Source: Methanomethylovorans sp041447285 | GTDB taxonomy: Archaea; Halobacteriota; Methanosarcinia; Methanosarcinales; Methanosarcinaceae | DNA length: 64,000 bases | Direction: 5' to 3' | Assembly: GCF_041447285.1 (NCBI RefSeq) | Contig: NZ_JBGMEB010000002.1 | Coordinates: 62,001-126,000 of the forward strand | Shown: positions 41,707-50,622 of the stretch, one piece after another | How the letters are laid out: every line of letters starts with the position of its first letter | Numbering within the stretch: the stretch's first letter is position 1 | The notes under the pieces: generated by a model | The model's input: only the letters and a program-made list of their open reading frames with translations | What the model was told of the DNA's origin: nothing | Database searches by the model: none | Made by a program: the position numbers and the translations under genes

Positions 41707-43539
41707 ATGGTCGATGATGCATGTGATGTGAACAGCAACAGGATACACCTGCTTGATGAGGCCACTATCAGCAAGATAGCTGCCGGGGAAGTAATAGAAA
41801 GACCTGCCTCTGCAGTGAAAGAGTTGCTTGACAATTCTATCGATGCGGGAGCCACTGAGGTAAAAGTGGAAATAGAAGGCTCTGGTGTCAAGAGAATATC
41901 CATCAGGGACAACGGTTGTGGTATGAGCCATGCGGATGCCTCTATGGCTTTCAAGAAACATGCTACTAGCAAGCTTTCCAGCATCGATGATCTGGAAACT
42001 GTCCGTACACTGGGATTCAGAGGCGAGGCTCTTTCCTCAATGGCTGCTGTTGCAAAAGTTACCCTCATCACCCGCAGGAGCCGGGATGTGGCAGGCACAA
42101 AGGTGACAGCAGGCAGTGATGGTGTAGAGTCCCTCTCCGAAGTAGGCGCTCCGGTGGGTACTACTGTGGATGTGGCTGATCTGTTTCACAGTACTCCTGC
42201 CCGGAGAAAGTACTTGAAGAGCAGCCGTACCGAGCTGGCACATATCACTGAAGTCCTTACTAACTATGCCATAGCCCATCCGAATATCTCTTTTACTCTC
42301 CTGAACGAAGGCAAGGTTGTTTTACGTTCTCCTGCCAGCAATAATATGTTTGATAACATTGTGCACATCCACGGTGCAGAGGTTGCCAGATCGCTGGTGC
42401 CAGTTGTATGGGAAAATGATCTTGTAAAAATCTCGGGATATATCTCCAAACCTGAACTCAGTCGCAGCGGTTCTGATCTACAGTCCTTCTATATCAATGG
42501 GCGCAGCATTTCCTCAAAAGCTATAAGCAACGCCATAAGGCTTGGTTACTACACTCTTCTTCCGAAGGGTAGGTATCCAGCAGCTTTCCTCAATCTTGAG
42601 ATCGACCCTAAGATTGTGGATGTGAACGTGCATCCGCGTAAAACAGAAGTGAGGCTCAGCCATGAGAAAGAGATCATGGATACTGTTACTGCTGCTGTAG
42701 ACTCAGCCTTACGTTCAACTCATCTTGTTCCTGAAATTAAAGTAAAGGATAAGCCTATTCCTGTTCAGAAGGTGTTGTACGAAGAGAAAGATGAGGAAGG
42801 AACTAAGTTCCAAAATAAGGTACAGATACAGGCTTCATCTCAACTTCTTGAAGAACCAGCTTCTTATCATCCTCCTGCAAAGGATACTGAAAGACGGCTC
42901 AAAGCAAGCTCACGCCTTCAGTCCAGGCTGGAAGCATCTCCTCGTGAAGAAGAGAGTGCTTTCGTTGCAGATGATGTGAAGATAATGGGCCAGTTTGAGG
43001 ACCTCTATATAGTTGCAGAGGTGGAGAAAAAACTGCTGCTGATAGATCAGCATGCTGCACATGAGCGTGTCATGTATGAACGGGTGCTGGATTACCGGGA
43101 TATGGGATGGCAAGAGCTTATGAATCCTGTGACACTTGAGCTTAATCCTAAGGAGAAGATAATCCTGGAGGAGTTCATTCCCTTTCTGGAAGAGGTGGGG
43201 TTCAGCATCTCCGAGTTTGGTCCAAGTACCTATGTAGTTACTACAGTGCCTACGATATTCGGCAGGATGGAAAGTCCCGATGTGATACATGACATTGTAT
43301 CTGATCTGCTCTCTGTTGGCAGGATCAAGGATGATACGGAGATATATGATCATGTTTTCAGTACCATGGCTTGCAGGGCTGCTATAAAGGCAGGTGCAGT
43401 GTGCAATAAGGATCAGATGGCCGACCTCATCCGCCAGCTTAAGAAATGCAAGAATCCATATACATGTCCACATGGCCGTCCGACAATGATATCTTTCACA
43501 AGGGAAGAACTGGACCGCATGTTCAAAAGAACAGGATGA
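41707..43539 (+). CDS. mutL: DNA mismatch repair protein MutL
   Basis: 610 residues from ATG 41707, one base after the mutS stop; an upstream ATG at 41689 within mutS has no ribosome site. The GHKL ATPase domain shows EVIERPASAVKELLDNSIDA, DNGCGM and GFRGEALSSM. The C-terminal part has DQHAAHERVMYE, matching the endonuclease motif DQHAx2Ex4E, plus ACRAAIKAG and CPHGRP, so this is the nicking type of MutL. A variable linker spans about 340-420. Function: couples MutS mismatch recognition to strand incision. Confidence 0.96.
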   Translation: MVDDACDVNSNRIHLLDEATISKIAAGEVIERPASAVKELLDNSIDAGATEVKVEIEGSGVKRISIRDNGCGMSHADASMAFKKHATSKLSSIDDLETVRTLGFRGEALSSMAAVAKVTLITRRSRDVAGTKVTAGSDGVESLSEVGAPVGTTVDVADLFHSTPARRKYLKSSRTELAHITEVLTNYAIAHPNISFTLLNEGKVVLRSPASNNMFDNIVHIHGAEVARSLVPVVWENDLVKISGYISKPELSRSGSDLQSFYINGRSISSKAISNAIRLGYYTLLPKGRYPAAFLNLEIDPKIVDVNVHPRKTEVRLSHEKEIMDTVTAAVDSALRSTHLVPEIKVKDKPIPVQKVLYEEKDEEGTKFQNKVQIQASSQLLEEPASYHPPAKDTERRLKASSRLQSRLEASPREEESAFVADDVKIMGQFEDLYIVAEVEKKLLLIDQHAAHERVMYERVLDYRDMGWQELMNPVTLELNPKEKIILEEFIPFLEEVGFSISEFGPSTYVVTTVPTIFGRMESPDVIHDIVSDLLSVGRIKDDTEIYDHVFSTMACRAAIKAGAVCNKDQMADLIRQLKKCKNPYTCPHGRPTMISFTREELDRMFKRTG

Positions 43540-43580
43540 ATTCGCTACTTTTATAACTTTGTACCACAATTGAGTTTTCA

Positions 43581-44597
43581 ATGATAGACCCGGTGAATAA
43601 ATCCAAGATCCCAGACGAGTGGGTTGCACGTTCCAAAGTACCCAGGGACGAGCTAATAAAAGGTATTGAAAATGGAAGACTTGTCCTCTTAAGCGATGGT
43701 TCTGTGCTAAAGAGGGGCTACACCACCGGGACAACAGCAACAGCTGCAGCCAAGGCGGCAGTACTTTCACTACGCAAGCCTGTCTCACATATATCTGTGC
43801 CTACACCTGTAGGGTTGCGGGCTGAGATGGATGTGCATGCTGTTAATGGTCATGCAGTTGCTGTGAAGATATATAATGATCATGAATCCGATATCACTCG
43901 TGGCCTTGAGTTTGTAGCAGATGCCAGAGAGGCCGATGGAATTTTTATTATGGTCGGCGAGGGCATCGGTATCGTTACAAGGGATGGTCTGGAATCAAAG
44001 AAAGGTTATCCGGCCATCAATCCCAAACCCATGCAACAGATAAAGGCAGCTATTACTGAAGCTGTGGAAGAACTTGGTCTTGAGGGTGCTGAGGTCACTT
44101 TGTCCTTGCCTCGCGGCGCAGAGGTCGCCAAACAGACACTGAACAGCCGTATTGGTGTTGAAGGTGGCATATCCATACTAGGTACTACTGGCTTTGTGGA
44201 GCCCTGGAACGACCATCTGGGTGAGATGAAAGAGGATCTGATACGCAGTGCCGATAAGGTTGTCCTTACTACTGGCAGGATCGGCATACGCTATTCCACC
44301 ATGCTATTCCCTGGATATACTGTTGTACTTGCAGGCAGCCGTATATCAGAAGCTGTAGCTGCAGCTAAGGGTGATGTTATTATTTGTGGGCTTCCCGGTC
44401 TTGTCCTCAAGTGGGGGAACCCTAATATGCTCGAAGGCAGCGGTTATGCCACTGTGGTCGAAATGCTGGAACTGGACCCGGGTAACGAGAGGCTTAAGAA
44501 GGCTTTTGATATGGCAGTGGAAAAAGCCAATGGTGCAAGGGTCGTGGTTGTAGATAGAGATGGTACAGTGCTCATGGACAGTGGGGAAAAGGCATGA
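43581..44597 (+). CDS. cbiD: Cobalt-precorrin-5B C1-methyltransferase
   Basis: CbiD of the anaerobic cobalamin pathway, 338 residues. The family signature RGYTTGTTATAAAKAAVLSL is near residue 48, then VPTPVGLRAEMDV, LPRGAEVAKQTLN, GGISILGTTGFVEPW and VLTTGRIGIRYS. Methylates C1 of the corrin ring using SAM. Its stop overlaps the cbiE start by 4 bases. Methylotrophic methanogens need large amounts of corrinoid for methyltransferases, consistent with the cobalt transporter downstream. 41 bases after mutL, possibly its own promoter. Confidence 0.95.
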   Translation: MIDPVNKSKIPDEWVARSKVPRDELIKGIENGRLVLLSDGSVLKRGYTTGTTATAAAKAAVLSLRKPVSHISVPTPVGLRAEMDVHAVNGHAVAVKIYNDHESDITRGLEFVADAREADGIFIMVGEGIGIVTRDGLESKKGYPAINPKPMQQIKAAITEAVEELGLEGAEVTLSLPRGAEVAKQTLNSRIGVEGGISILGTTGFVEPWNDHLGEMKEDLIRSADKVVLTTGRIGIRYSTMLFPGYTVVLAGSRISEAVAAAKGDVIICGLPGLVLKWGNPNMLEGSGYATVVEMLELDPGNERLKKAFDMAVEKANGARVVVVDRDGTVLMDSGEKA

Positions 44598-45178
44598 TTA
44601 TTGTAGGCGTGGGCGTTGGTCCTAATATGCTTACTCAGGAGGCTATTGAAGCCATCCGTAATGCTCCTGTGATTTATGGTTCAGGCAGGTCCATCGAGCT
44701 TGTAAAGGATTTCATCAATTGTGAAACTCATATCATCAAGAACTACAGGGAGCTTCATCTGCTGCCAGCAGATGCTGTAGTACTCTCTACAGGTGATCCT
44801 ATGTTCTCTGGGCTTGGGAAGTTCGCTGGTGAAAACGACAGGGTGATCACAGGTGTCTCCTCAATTCAGGCATCATGTGCCCGTTTTCATGTAGAGATGT
44901 CAAATCTTGCTATGATCACGGCACATGGGCGTGACCCATCACCTGCCAGGGAGGCTCTCATAAGAGAGGTCGAACTCGGAAAGGACATATTTCTGTTGCC
45001 CGCAGAGAATTTTGGTTCGCAGGAAGTGGCTGACCTGTTGCGTGAAATGGGTGTTGAGGCAAAGATCTGTCTTTATGAGAACATCGGTTATCCTGAAGAA
45101 CGAGCAGTAGCTGGTTCTGTACAAAAACCTCCGCTTGCAGAGTCTGATATGTATTGTCTTCTGGTCGTGCAGCACTGA
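44594..45178 (+). CDS. cbiE: Cobalt-precorrin-7 C5-methyltransferase
   Basis: 194-residue tetrapyrrole methyltransferase. GVGVGPNMLTQEAIEAI at the N-terminus and VVLSTGDPMFSGLGKF are the two SAM-site signatures; GVSSIQASCARF and the ITAHGRDPS segment fit CbiE. Methylates C5 of the corrin ring; the CbiT partner, which methylates C15 and decarboxylates, is separate and not in the window. Overlaps cbiD by 4 bases. 222 bases without a gene follow before cbiM. Confidence 0.93.
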   Translation: MIIVGVGVGPNMLTQEAIEAIRNAPVIYGSGRSIELVKDFINCETHIIKNYRELHLLPADAVVLSTGDPMFSGLGKFAGENDRVITGVSSIQASCARFHVEMSNLAMITAHGRDPSPAREALIREVELGKDIFLLPAENFGSQEVADLLREMGVEAKICLYENIGYPEERAVAGSVQKPPLAESDMYCLLVVQH

Positions 45179-45400
45179 GTTCTATCTGATCTTGAATCAT
45201 TTTTTTATACTTTGTTATATGTGCAGCTCCTTTCTGTAATATTGATTAAGTTATGGGGTATATCTATCTCTTTTACTACTAAACCTTTAATCGTTTGAAA
45301 CAAGAATCGTTACCTTTATGTATAATAACACGTTAGTCACATTTACCTAACTCAAATTAACTTGATTATCTAGTTGGAAAACGATAGGAAGGTGATAATT

Positions 45401-46108
45401 ATGCATATATTCGAAGGTTTCTTGCCATCACCTTGGTGGCAGTTATGGTTCGTTTTCTCCATACCCATTATTTTATTCGGTATGTATCGCTTGAATAAAC
45501 TCGTGGGCGAACGCCGGGAGGTAGTGCCTCTGCTAGCAGTTGCTGGTGCATTTATTTTTGTACTATCCTCATTAAAACTTCCATCAGTGACCGGAAGTTG
45601 CTCCCATCCCACAGGTACAGGTATGGCAGCAGTACTTTTCGGGCCTGCAATCACTTCTGTGCTTGGTTTGATTGTTCTAATTTATCAAGCCCTCTTCCTT
45701 GCCCACGGCGGTATCAGTACACTTGGTGCTAATGTAGCATCTATGGGTATAGTAGGTCCTTTTGTGGCTTATGCATTCTATAAGGCAGCTGCAAAAATGA
45801 ATATGAACTTTTATCTAAACATATTCCTTGCAACAGCAATAGCTGACTGGGTGACGTATGTGACAACCTCTGTTGAGCTTGCTTTGGCTTTCCCAGCAGG
45901 TGGAGCCCTCACATTATCAGGTTTCATGTCTTCATTTGCAGCTTTTGCGGCAGTTTTTGCCACTACTCAGGTTCCGCTTGCTATCATGGAAGGTGCGCTC
46001 ACAGCTCTTATCATGAAGTATGTGGTTCAGGTCAAGAGTGATGTACTTGTAAATCTACAGGTTCTCACATCAGATGCAGTGAACAAGCTAAAGGGGGCTA
46101 TGGCATGA
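45401..46108 (+). CDS. cbiM: Cobalt ECF transporter substrate-binding subunit CbiM
   Basis: Membrane S-component for Co2+ uptake, 235 residues with about seven helices. The mature N-terminus MHIFEGFLPSPWW carries His2, which with later histidines binds the metal in this family, so the start must be the ATG at 45401 (GGAAGGTGAT upstream) and not the longer frame from 45374. PTGTGMAAVLFGPAITS and ALFLAHGGISTLGANVASMG are diagnostic. The upstream gap has a box A (TTTATGTATAATAAC, about 45316-45330) and a GTTAG ... CTAAC pair, maybe for metal control. Overlaps cbiN by 4 bases. Confidence 0.95.
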   Translation: MHIFEGFLPSPWWQLWFVFSIPIILFGMYRLNKLVGERREVVPLLAVAGAFIFVLSSLKLPSVTGSCSHPTGTGMAAVLFGPAITSVLGLIVLIYQALFLAHGGISTLGANVASMGIVGPFVAYAFYKAAAKMNMNFYLNIFLATAIADWVTYVTTSVELALAFPAGGALTLSGFMSSFAAFAAVFATTQVPLAIMEGALTALIMKYVVQVKSDVLVNLQVLTSDAVNKLKGAMA

Positions 46109-46395
46109 AGCTGGAGTATATTGTAGGTGCAATTCTGCTTCTTTTCGTAGTCCAGTTCTTCTATGGAATTGCGGTCCATCCAGATGCCGAGTTTGGCGGA
46201 GCAGATGGTGAGGCAGAGAATGTAATAACTTCCATTGATCCTAATTACGAACCTTGGGACCCTGGGCTTCCTACCTTTGAGCCTCCAAGCGGAGAGATCG
46301 AAAGCTTGCTCTTTGCTCTTCAGGCGGCAATCGGTGCCTTAGTTATAGGATACTTCTTTGGCTACTATAGGGGAAAGAACAAAGCAGGGCAGTAA
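46105..46395 (+). CDS. cbiN: Cobalt transporter auxiliary subunit CbiN
   Basis: 96 residues with two membrane helices (about 3-22 and 70-88) and an exposed loop with FGGADGEAENVITSIDPNYEPW, the typical CbiN loop. CbiN helps CbiM take up cobalt. Overlaps the cbiM stop by 4 bases and is followed by a strong terminator (46397-46419), so cbiMN and cbiQO may be separate or attenuated units. Confidence 0.93.
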   Translation: MKLEYIVGAILLLFVVQFFYGIAVHPDAEFGGADGEAENVITSIDPNYEPWDPGLPTFEPPSGEIESLLFALQAAIGALVIGYFFGYYRGKNKAGQ

Positions 46396-46396
46396 T

Positions 46397-46419
46397 GGGC
46401 TTCATGTGAAGCCCTTTTT
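46397..46419 (+). terminator. Terminator after cbiN
   Basis: GGGCTTCA-TG-TGAAGCCC, 8-bp stem directly followed by TTTTTA. It splits the cobalt transporter genes into cbiMN and, 160 bases on, cbiQO. Confidence 0.75.
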
Positions 46420-46578
46420 AATATCCTTGCGGCATCTTAAGTCTAAATTCTCATGCTTCAAAGTTGCCATGATAAAACGGAACTCTTATCTAATATGACT
46501 TTTAATCCTCCTTAGAATGGAGCTTTTTTATAAAAACAAATTTGCTTGATTTAAAAAAGAGGCAGAGCAGGAAACATT

Positions 46579-47361
46579 ATGACTCAAATGCTGGATGATT
46601 ACGCCCTTAACAGTCCCCTGCGAGAAAAGAACAACTGGCTCAAAATCGCCATAACAGCTTTCGGGATAATTATGGGTGTTTCTTCCAATTCTCCTGTCAC
46701 ACCTTTTATTATAGCTCTCTGCATGAGCATTGCAACGATTCATTTCAGCAAGGTGCCTGCAAAGTTCTACTTTAAAATTCTTGCTGCACCTGCAGGATTT
46801 GTTATGGTAAGCGCTGCGATCATTGCTTTCTTTTCAGGAGCCGGCAGTGAAGTTTTTGGTTTTGATATATTCAGCCACAGATTTGCTGTTACCGTTGGCG
46901 GTCTTAACATGGCTTTCTTAGTGCTTGCCAGAACCATCAGCGGCATGTCTTGCCTTTTTTTCCTCTCGCTTTCAACTCCTATGATTGAACTTTTCTCCGT
47001 ACTGAAAGCAACACGTTTCCCGGATTCTTTCATAGAGATAGCCATGATGATGTATCGGTATATCTTTGTCTTCATGGAAGTGGCAATGGGTATCAAGTAC
47101 GCCCAGACCGTCAGGCTGGGTTACAAGGATTTTAAGACTTCTTTTAGGTCTATGGGAATGCTGGGCACATCTCTTTTCATAAGGGCATGGGAGCAGGGAG
47201 AAAAACTTTATGTTTCAATGAACTCTAGGTGCTATGATGGCAGGCTTATATTGCTGGAAGAGGATCGTCCTATAAAGAGGTCCGAAGTGGCATTTACGTC
47301 CGCGTATTTTATCTTAGTGCTTGTAGTTTTCTATTCCACGAGACACGTCCTTCTTATCTGA
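46579..47361 (+). CDS. cbiQ: Cobalt ECF transporter membrane subunit CbiQ
   Basis: T-component of the energy-coupling transporter, 260 residues with about six helices. The coupling-helix motif is in the segment around KATRFPDSFIEIAMMM and EQGEKLYVSMNSRCYDGR, the Ala-Arg-Gly-like region of EcfT proteins. It links the ATPases to CbiM. Followed by cbiO after 8 bases. Its own promoter could be in 46420-46570, where CTTTTTTATAAAAAC (about 46524) lies. Confidence 0.93.
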   Translation: MTQMLDDYALNSPLREKNNWLKIAITAFGIIMGVSSNSPVTPFIIALCMSIATIHFSKVPAKFYFKILAAPAGFVMVSAAIIAFFSGAGSEVFGFDIFSHRFAVTVGGLNMAFLVLARTISGMSCLFFLSLSTPMIELFSVLKATRFPDSFIEIAMMMYRYIFVFMEVAMGIKYAQTVRLGYKDFKTSFRSMGMLGTSLFIRAWEQGEKLYVSMNSRCYDGRLILLEEDRPIKRSEVAFTSAYFILVLVVFYSTRHVLLI

Positions 47362-47369
47362 GGTATATT

Positions 47370-48761
47370 ATGACAATCCTGGAAACCAAGAATCTTGTAT
47401 ACAGTTATCCGGACGGCACAATTGCCCTGGATAATGTGAGCGTCAGGATCGATATAGGTAAAAAAATAGCCTTTGTAGGCCGCAATGGTTCCGGGAAATC
47501 AACTCTATTTCTTACCCTTAACGGCACACTGGTCCCAAAGAAAGGCGAGGTATTTTTCCACGGTGAGCCTGTTAAGTACGATGCAAAATCCCTGCGTGAA
47601 CTTAGGAAAAATGTGGGCATTGTATTCCAGAATTCTGATGACCAGCTTTTTGCACCCAGCATTTATCAGGATGTGGCTTTTGGTCCCACGAACCTGGGTT
47701 ACTCTAAGGAGAAAGTCAATTCTGTAGTGCAGAGTACCCTTGATTATGTGGGGCTCAACCCGCTTAAGAAAAAACCCCCGCATCACTTAAGCGGAGGTCA
47801 GAAAAAGAGAGTTGCCATTGCAGGTATTGTTGCCATGGAGCCGGAGGTTATTATTCTCGATGAACCTCTGTCAAATCTGGATCCAGTGGGTGCGGATGAG
47901 GTTATGGACCTTCTGAACGAACTGAATTATTTTGGTAAAACGATAATCATCTCTACCCATGATGTCGATCTGGCGTATAAATGGGCGGATTATGTTTTCA
48001 TCATGACCAATCACCAGATGATCGGAGAAGGAACGCCTGAAGATATTTTCAGGAATGAGGAACTTCTCCAGAGGGCTTATCTGAGAAAGCCCCAGATCCT
48101 TGAAGTGCATGAAGAACTACGCAGGCGCAGTCTTGTCAAGACAAATGGCTGTCCTAAGGATATTCCGGGTCTTGTAAGGATACTAAAAGAGCCGGAGCTA
48201 ATGTGGGTAAAAGTTTCCCCTGATGTTAAAGTCGGGGATAGTGTGAACCTGGGGCTGCTTCACGGTGAGTTTGCACTGAACTATCCTATGGAGGCTGTAA
48301 ATGGTAAGGTACTCCACATACATGAAGACTGTATGGCAATAGTGGAACTCAGCAGGCGTTACGTGCGTGCAGGCTCTATCATGATCTATGATACTGACCA
48401 TCATGATGCTGGCTTCCTACGTTTGTTCATCGCCAACGGGGATGTGGATACTGTGGGTGCCATGGGCAAAAGGAGCAAACTCATAGCTGAAAGGGATGAC
48501 ATACACCTTGATATCACTTCAGGGGTCATCGACCGCTCCATTCTCAATGCTCTCTGTGGGCAGAGGTGCCTTATAATCACACATGGAGGGATGATCTACC
48601 ATGCATTTGAACGTATCACTCATTATATTGGAGAAAGCGGTATCAATATCCATGTTGATATCATAAATGAGAATGGGGATATTTCCTCTCTTGCAACAGC
48701 CTGCACCGGGCAGGTATCATGCGTTCAACCTTCAGAAGAGCATCACATTAAGGGTAATTAA
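47370..48761 (+). CDS. cbiO: Cobalt transporter ATPase CbiO with long C-terminal extension
   Basis: 463 residues. Residues 1-245 are a standard EcfA/CbiO ABC ATPase: Walker A VGRNGSGKST (about 37), Q-loop, signature HHLSGGQKKRVAIAG (about 137), Walker B VIILDEPLSNLDP, switch His in ISTHDVD. Residues about 265-463 form an extra region not needed for ATPase work, with two parts: an OB/TOBE-like piece (VKVSPDVKVGDSVNLG) and a compact end (DITSGVIDRSILNALCG ... LIITHGGMIYHAFERI). Similar long CbiO occur in methanogens; the role of the tail is unknown, metal-responsive gating being a guess. Confidence 0.93.
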   Translation: MTILETKNLVYSYPDGTIALDNVSVRIDIGKKIAFVGRNGSGKSTLFLTLNGTLVPKKGEVFFHGEPVKYDAKSLRELRKNVGIVFQNSDDQLFAPSIYQDVAFGPTNLGYSKEKVNSVVQSTLDYVGLNPLKKKPPHHLSGGQKKRVAIAGIVAMEPEVIILDEPLSNLDPVGADEVMDLLNELNYFGKTIIISTHDVDLAYKWADYVFIMTNHQMIGEGTPEDIFRNEELLQRAYLRKPQILEVHEELRRRSLVKTNGCPKDIPGLVRILKEPELMWVKVSPDVKVGDSVNLGLLHGEFALNYPMEAVNGKVLHIHEDCMAIVELSRRYVRAGSIMIYDTDHHDAGFLRLFIANGDVDTVGAMGKRSKLIAERDDIHLDITSGVIDRSILNALCGQRCLIITHGGMIYHAFERITHYIGESGINIHVDIINENGDISSLATACTGQVSCVQPSEEHHIKGN

Positions 48762-49594
48762 AGCTCCCTATATGTTTTTTTGAGAAGCAAAGCATCTCCT
48801 TCATTATCAGGACTTTCGGATATCACAAGGCCTTTTACTCGAAAGTCTTTGAAGGCCTGTAACAGTTCAACGTACTTAAGATCGGATTCTTGCAGACGCA
48901 AGTGGTTCTTTTCTCCCTTTGGTCCATATTCAATACCTGAAATATGGACATGCATGTTTTCCAGAGCTTCTCTTCCAAGCCCGTTTTCGACTTTCTCAAA
49001 TACAGCAGCGAACTCTTCATAGGAATTCTCTTTGCCATTGCTTCTTGCGTGCAGATGTGCAAAATCGATACATGGTAAGACTTTCTCCAATTGGCTGCAC
49101 ATATTGAGTGTTTCATCGAGGCTACCGAATTGTGTTGGTTTACCTGTGGTTTCTGGTCTTAGTATCGCATCAATTCCTTCTTCAGCCATTTTGGCTGTGA
49201 GCTCCTGCAGTTTTTGCAGAACATTGGAGAATACGTCTTCTGGCTTATCTTTCTGGTAGTAGGCGGGATGAAATACAATAGAGTGAGCTCCGCAGGTGGA
49301 ACCTATGAGTGCAGAGTCGTATATCCTCTTGATACTTGCATCTATCTTCTCAGGTTCAGGTGAATTCAGGTTGATATAGTATGGTGCATGCACGCTAAGG
49401 GCTATATTCTCAGATGTGGCTATTTTCTGCACTTCTCTTGCAGAATTAGCTCCCATCTTTACTCCGCGCACGAACTCAATTTCCATGCACCCAAGCCCAA
49501 GTTCCTTCACTCTGCGGATGCCTTCTATCGTGGTGCCTTTAGCTGAGGAGTAAGGTGCACCGGCTGTACCAAACAGTAATTCTTTGTGGTTCAT
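48758..49594 (-). CDS. Endonuclease IV-like TIM-barrel protein
   Basis: 278 residues of the AP endonuclease 2 / xylose-isomerase-like TIM-barrel type. Metal-site strands: LSVHAPYYINL, IVFHPAYYQ, LRPETTGKPTQFGSLDE, CIDFAHLHARSNG, MHVHISGIEYGPKGEKNHL and VISESPDNEGDALLL. The conserved His/Glu/Asp set of Nfo-type enzymes is complete, favouring a DNA-repair AP endonuclease over a sugar isomerase, but the latter cannot be fully excluded. Its stop overlaps the convergent cbiO stop by 4 bases; its start shares a base with the stop of the gene at 49594-49926. Confidence 0.85.
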   Translation of the reverse strand: MNHKELLFGTAGAPYSSAKGTTIEGIRRVKELGLGCMEIEFVRGVKMGANSAREVQKIATSENIALSVHAPYYINLNSPEPEKIDASIKRIYDSALIGSTCGAHSIVFHPAYYQKDKPEDVFSNVLQKLQELTAKMAEEGIDAILRPETTGKPTQFGSLDETLNMCSQLEKVLPCIDFAHLHARSNGKENSYEEFAAVFEKVENGLGREALENMHVHISGIEYGPKGEKNHLRLQESDLKYVELLQAFKDFRVKGLVISESPDNEGDALLLKKTYREL

Positions 49595-49926
49595 CAGACT
49601 ATGCCCAGATGCTGTTTGAGTTCTTTCATGCGCTGTGCAGATATTTTCTGCTCTACCAGTTCCATGATAGTGTCGATATCTTCAGGCTCAAGAGAGTGTA
49701 TGTCTTCTTTGTCTTCCAGTGCAAGTTTCACCAGATAATCCAATTCTTCCACATTCAGGCGCTCCATTCTCTCCCTGAAATCCTCAGCAGATTCTGCTAT
49801 CTTGTGGGATATTGGTCTGAGGATGAAAGGATAATTATGTCCTGCTGATGATGTTGTGTTCCCGCTAAGTTCGGGTGCAAGCTTGTCGAATATCTGCTTA
49901 TCCATGTCGCTGAATACTCTGCTCAT
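49594..49926 (-). CDS. Conserved hypothetical methanogen protein
   Basis: 110 residues, acidic and mostly helical; starts MSRVFSDMDKQIFDKLAPEL and has EDFRERMERLNVEELDYLVKLALEDKEDI. No known domain, no membrane segment. One base overlap with the endonuclease IV-like gene means translational coupling, and the PPAT gene lies 43 bases upstream on the same strand. Function not recognised. Confidence 0.75.
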   Translation of the reverse strand: MSRVFSDMDKQIFDKLAPELSGNTTSSAGHNYPFILRPISHKIAESAEDFRERMERLNVEELDYLVKLALEDKEDIHSLEPEDIDTIMELVEQKISAQRMKELKQHLGIV

Positions 49927-49969
49927 GGATTTTAGTTGTAAAAGCTAGTTTATAAAATTATGTTCCGGT

Positions 49970-50428
49970 TTAACCCTTCAGATGCCCGTGGATATCTATC
50001 TCTCCCTGCACAATTCTTGTGGAAGAGATACGTATCTGATCCTCAGCGAGGACGTAATCTATCTTTACGATCTCGATATCCTTTATGCTCTTCTCGGCTC
50101 TGAGTTTGTTTATTTTCAGGGCAACAGGATATGTTTCAGGAGAAACTACAATGTAGTCGTAATCCTTTGTAAGGGTCTTTCCAAAGGAGTCATTCAGCTC
50201 TATAATAGTGTACTTTTGGCCTTCTGCAATTTGATCTATATATCTAATGACCCTTTCCTTACGAATACTGTAATCAGGTATCTTGCGAGGGCGCTTGTTT
50301 GCCATTTCGTTGGATGTGAGTCCTATGTCAACTTCTCCATTGCCGGAAAGCTCAAAGGCTTTTCTTAATAGTTTCCTGTGTCCATCATGAAGACACTCAA
50401 AAGTTCCACCGACTACTACTTTGGGCAT
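49970..50428 (-). CDS. coaD: Phosphopantetheine adenylyltransferase, archaeal type
   Basis: 152-residue nucleotidyltransferase of CoA synthesis, making dephospho-CoA from 4'-phosphopantetheine and ATP. It is the archaeal/eukaryal form rather than bacterial CoaD: VVVGGTFECLHDGHRKLL carries the HxGH motif and ISSTRIVQGEID the second nucleotide-binding motif. Divergent from radA across 194 bases. Confidence 0.93.
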   Translation of the reverse strand: MPKVVVGGTFECLHDGHRKLLRKAFELSGNGEVDIGLTSNEMANKRPRKIPDYSIRKERVIRYIDQIAEGQKYTIIELNDSFGKTLTKDYDYIVVSPETYPVALKINKLRAEKSIKDIEIVKIDYVLAEDQIRISSTRIVQGEIDIHGHLKG

Positions 50429-50543
50429 TGGTGGTATAAAGGGTATTTTATAAAATAAATGTTTGCCTGAAAATGTACGTAGTTGTAACTGTAAAATTAG
50501 TTTGTCTATTTAGCGATACTATTACTTTCACTCCGCTCTCTTC

Positions 50544-50614
50544 ATGTATATATATTCTAAAGACCAATAATTCATCGAATTGTGCACCGGAAGTTAACAT
50601 GTGCACCATAAGGA
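50544..50614 (+). promoter_or_regulatory. radA promoter and repeated 5' element
   Basis: TGTATATATATTC (50544-50556) is a strong box A, giving a start near 50580. The short leader holds two exact copies of TGTGCACC (50581-50588 and 50600-50607), 19 bases apart, then AAGGAG (50609-50614) 8 bases before the ATG. Direct repeats at the transcription start may be a regulator site. Confidence 0.5.
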
Positions 50615-50622
50615 GTCTTTAA

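Noticed and set aside
42910..43788. 292-codon frame antisense to mutL and cbiD
   Set aside because: Crosses the end of mutL and start of cbiD; both are well-supported genes and the antisense product has no recognisable features.
45179..45400. Possible cobalamin riboswitch before cbiM
   Set aside because: The cobalt transporter context invites it, but no B12-box-like string or the expected multi-stem fold is visible, and such riboswitches are rare in archaea. Only a promoter and small repeats are seen.
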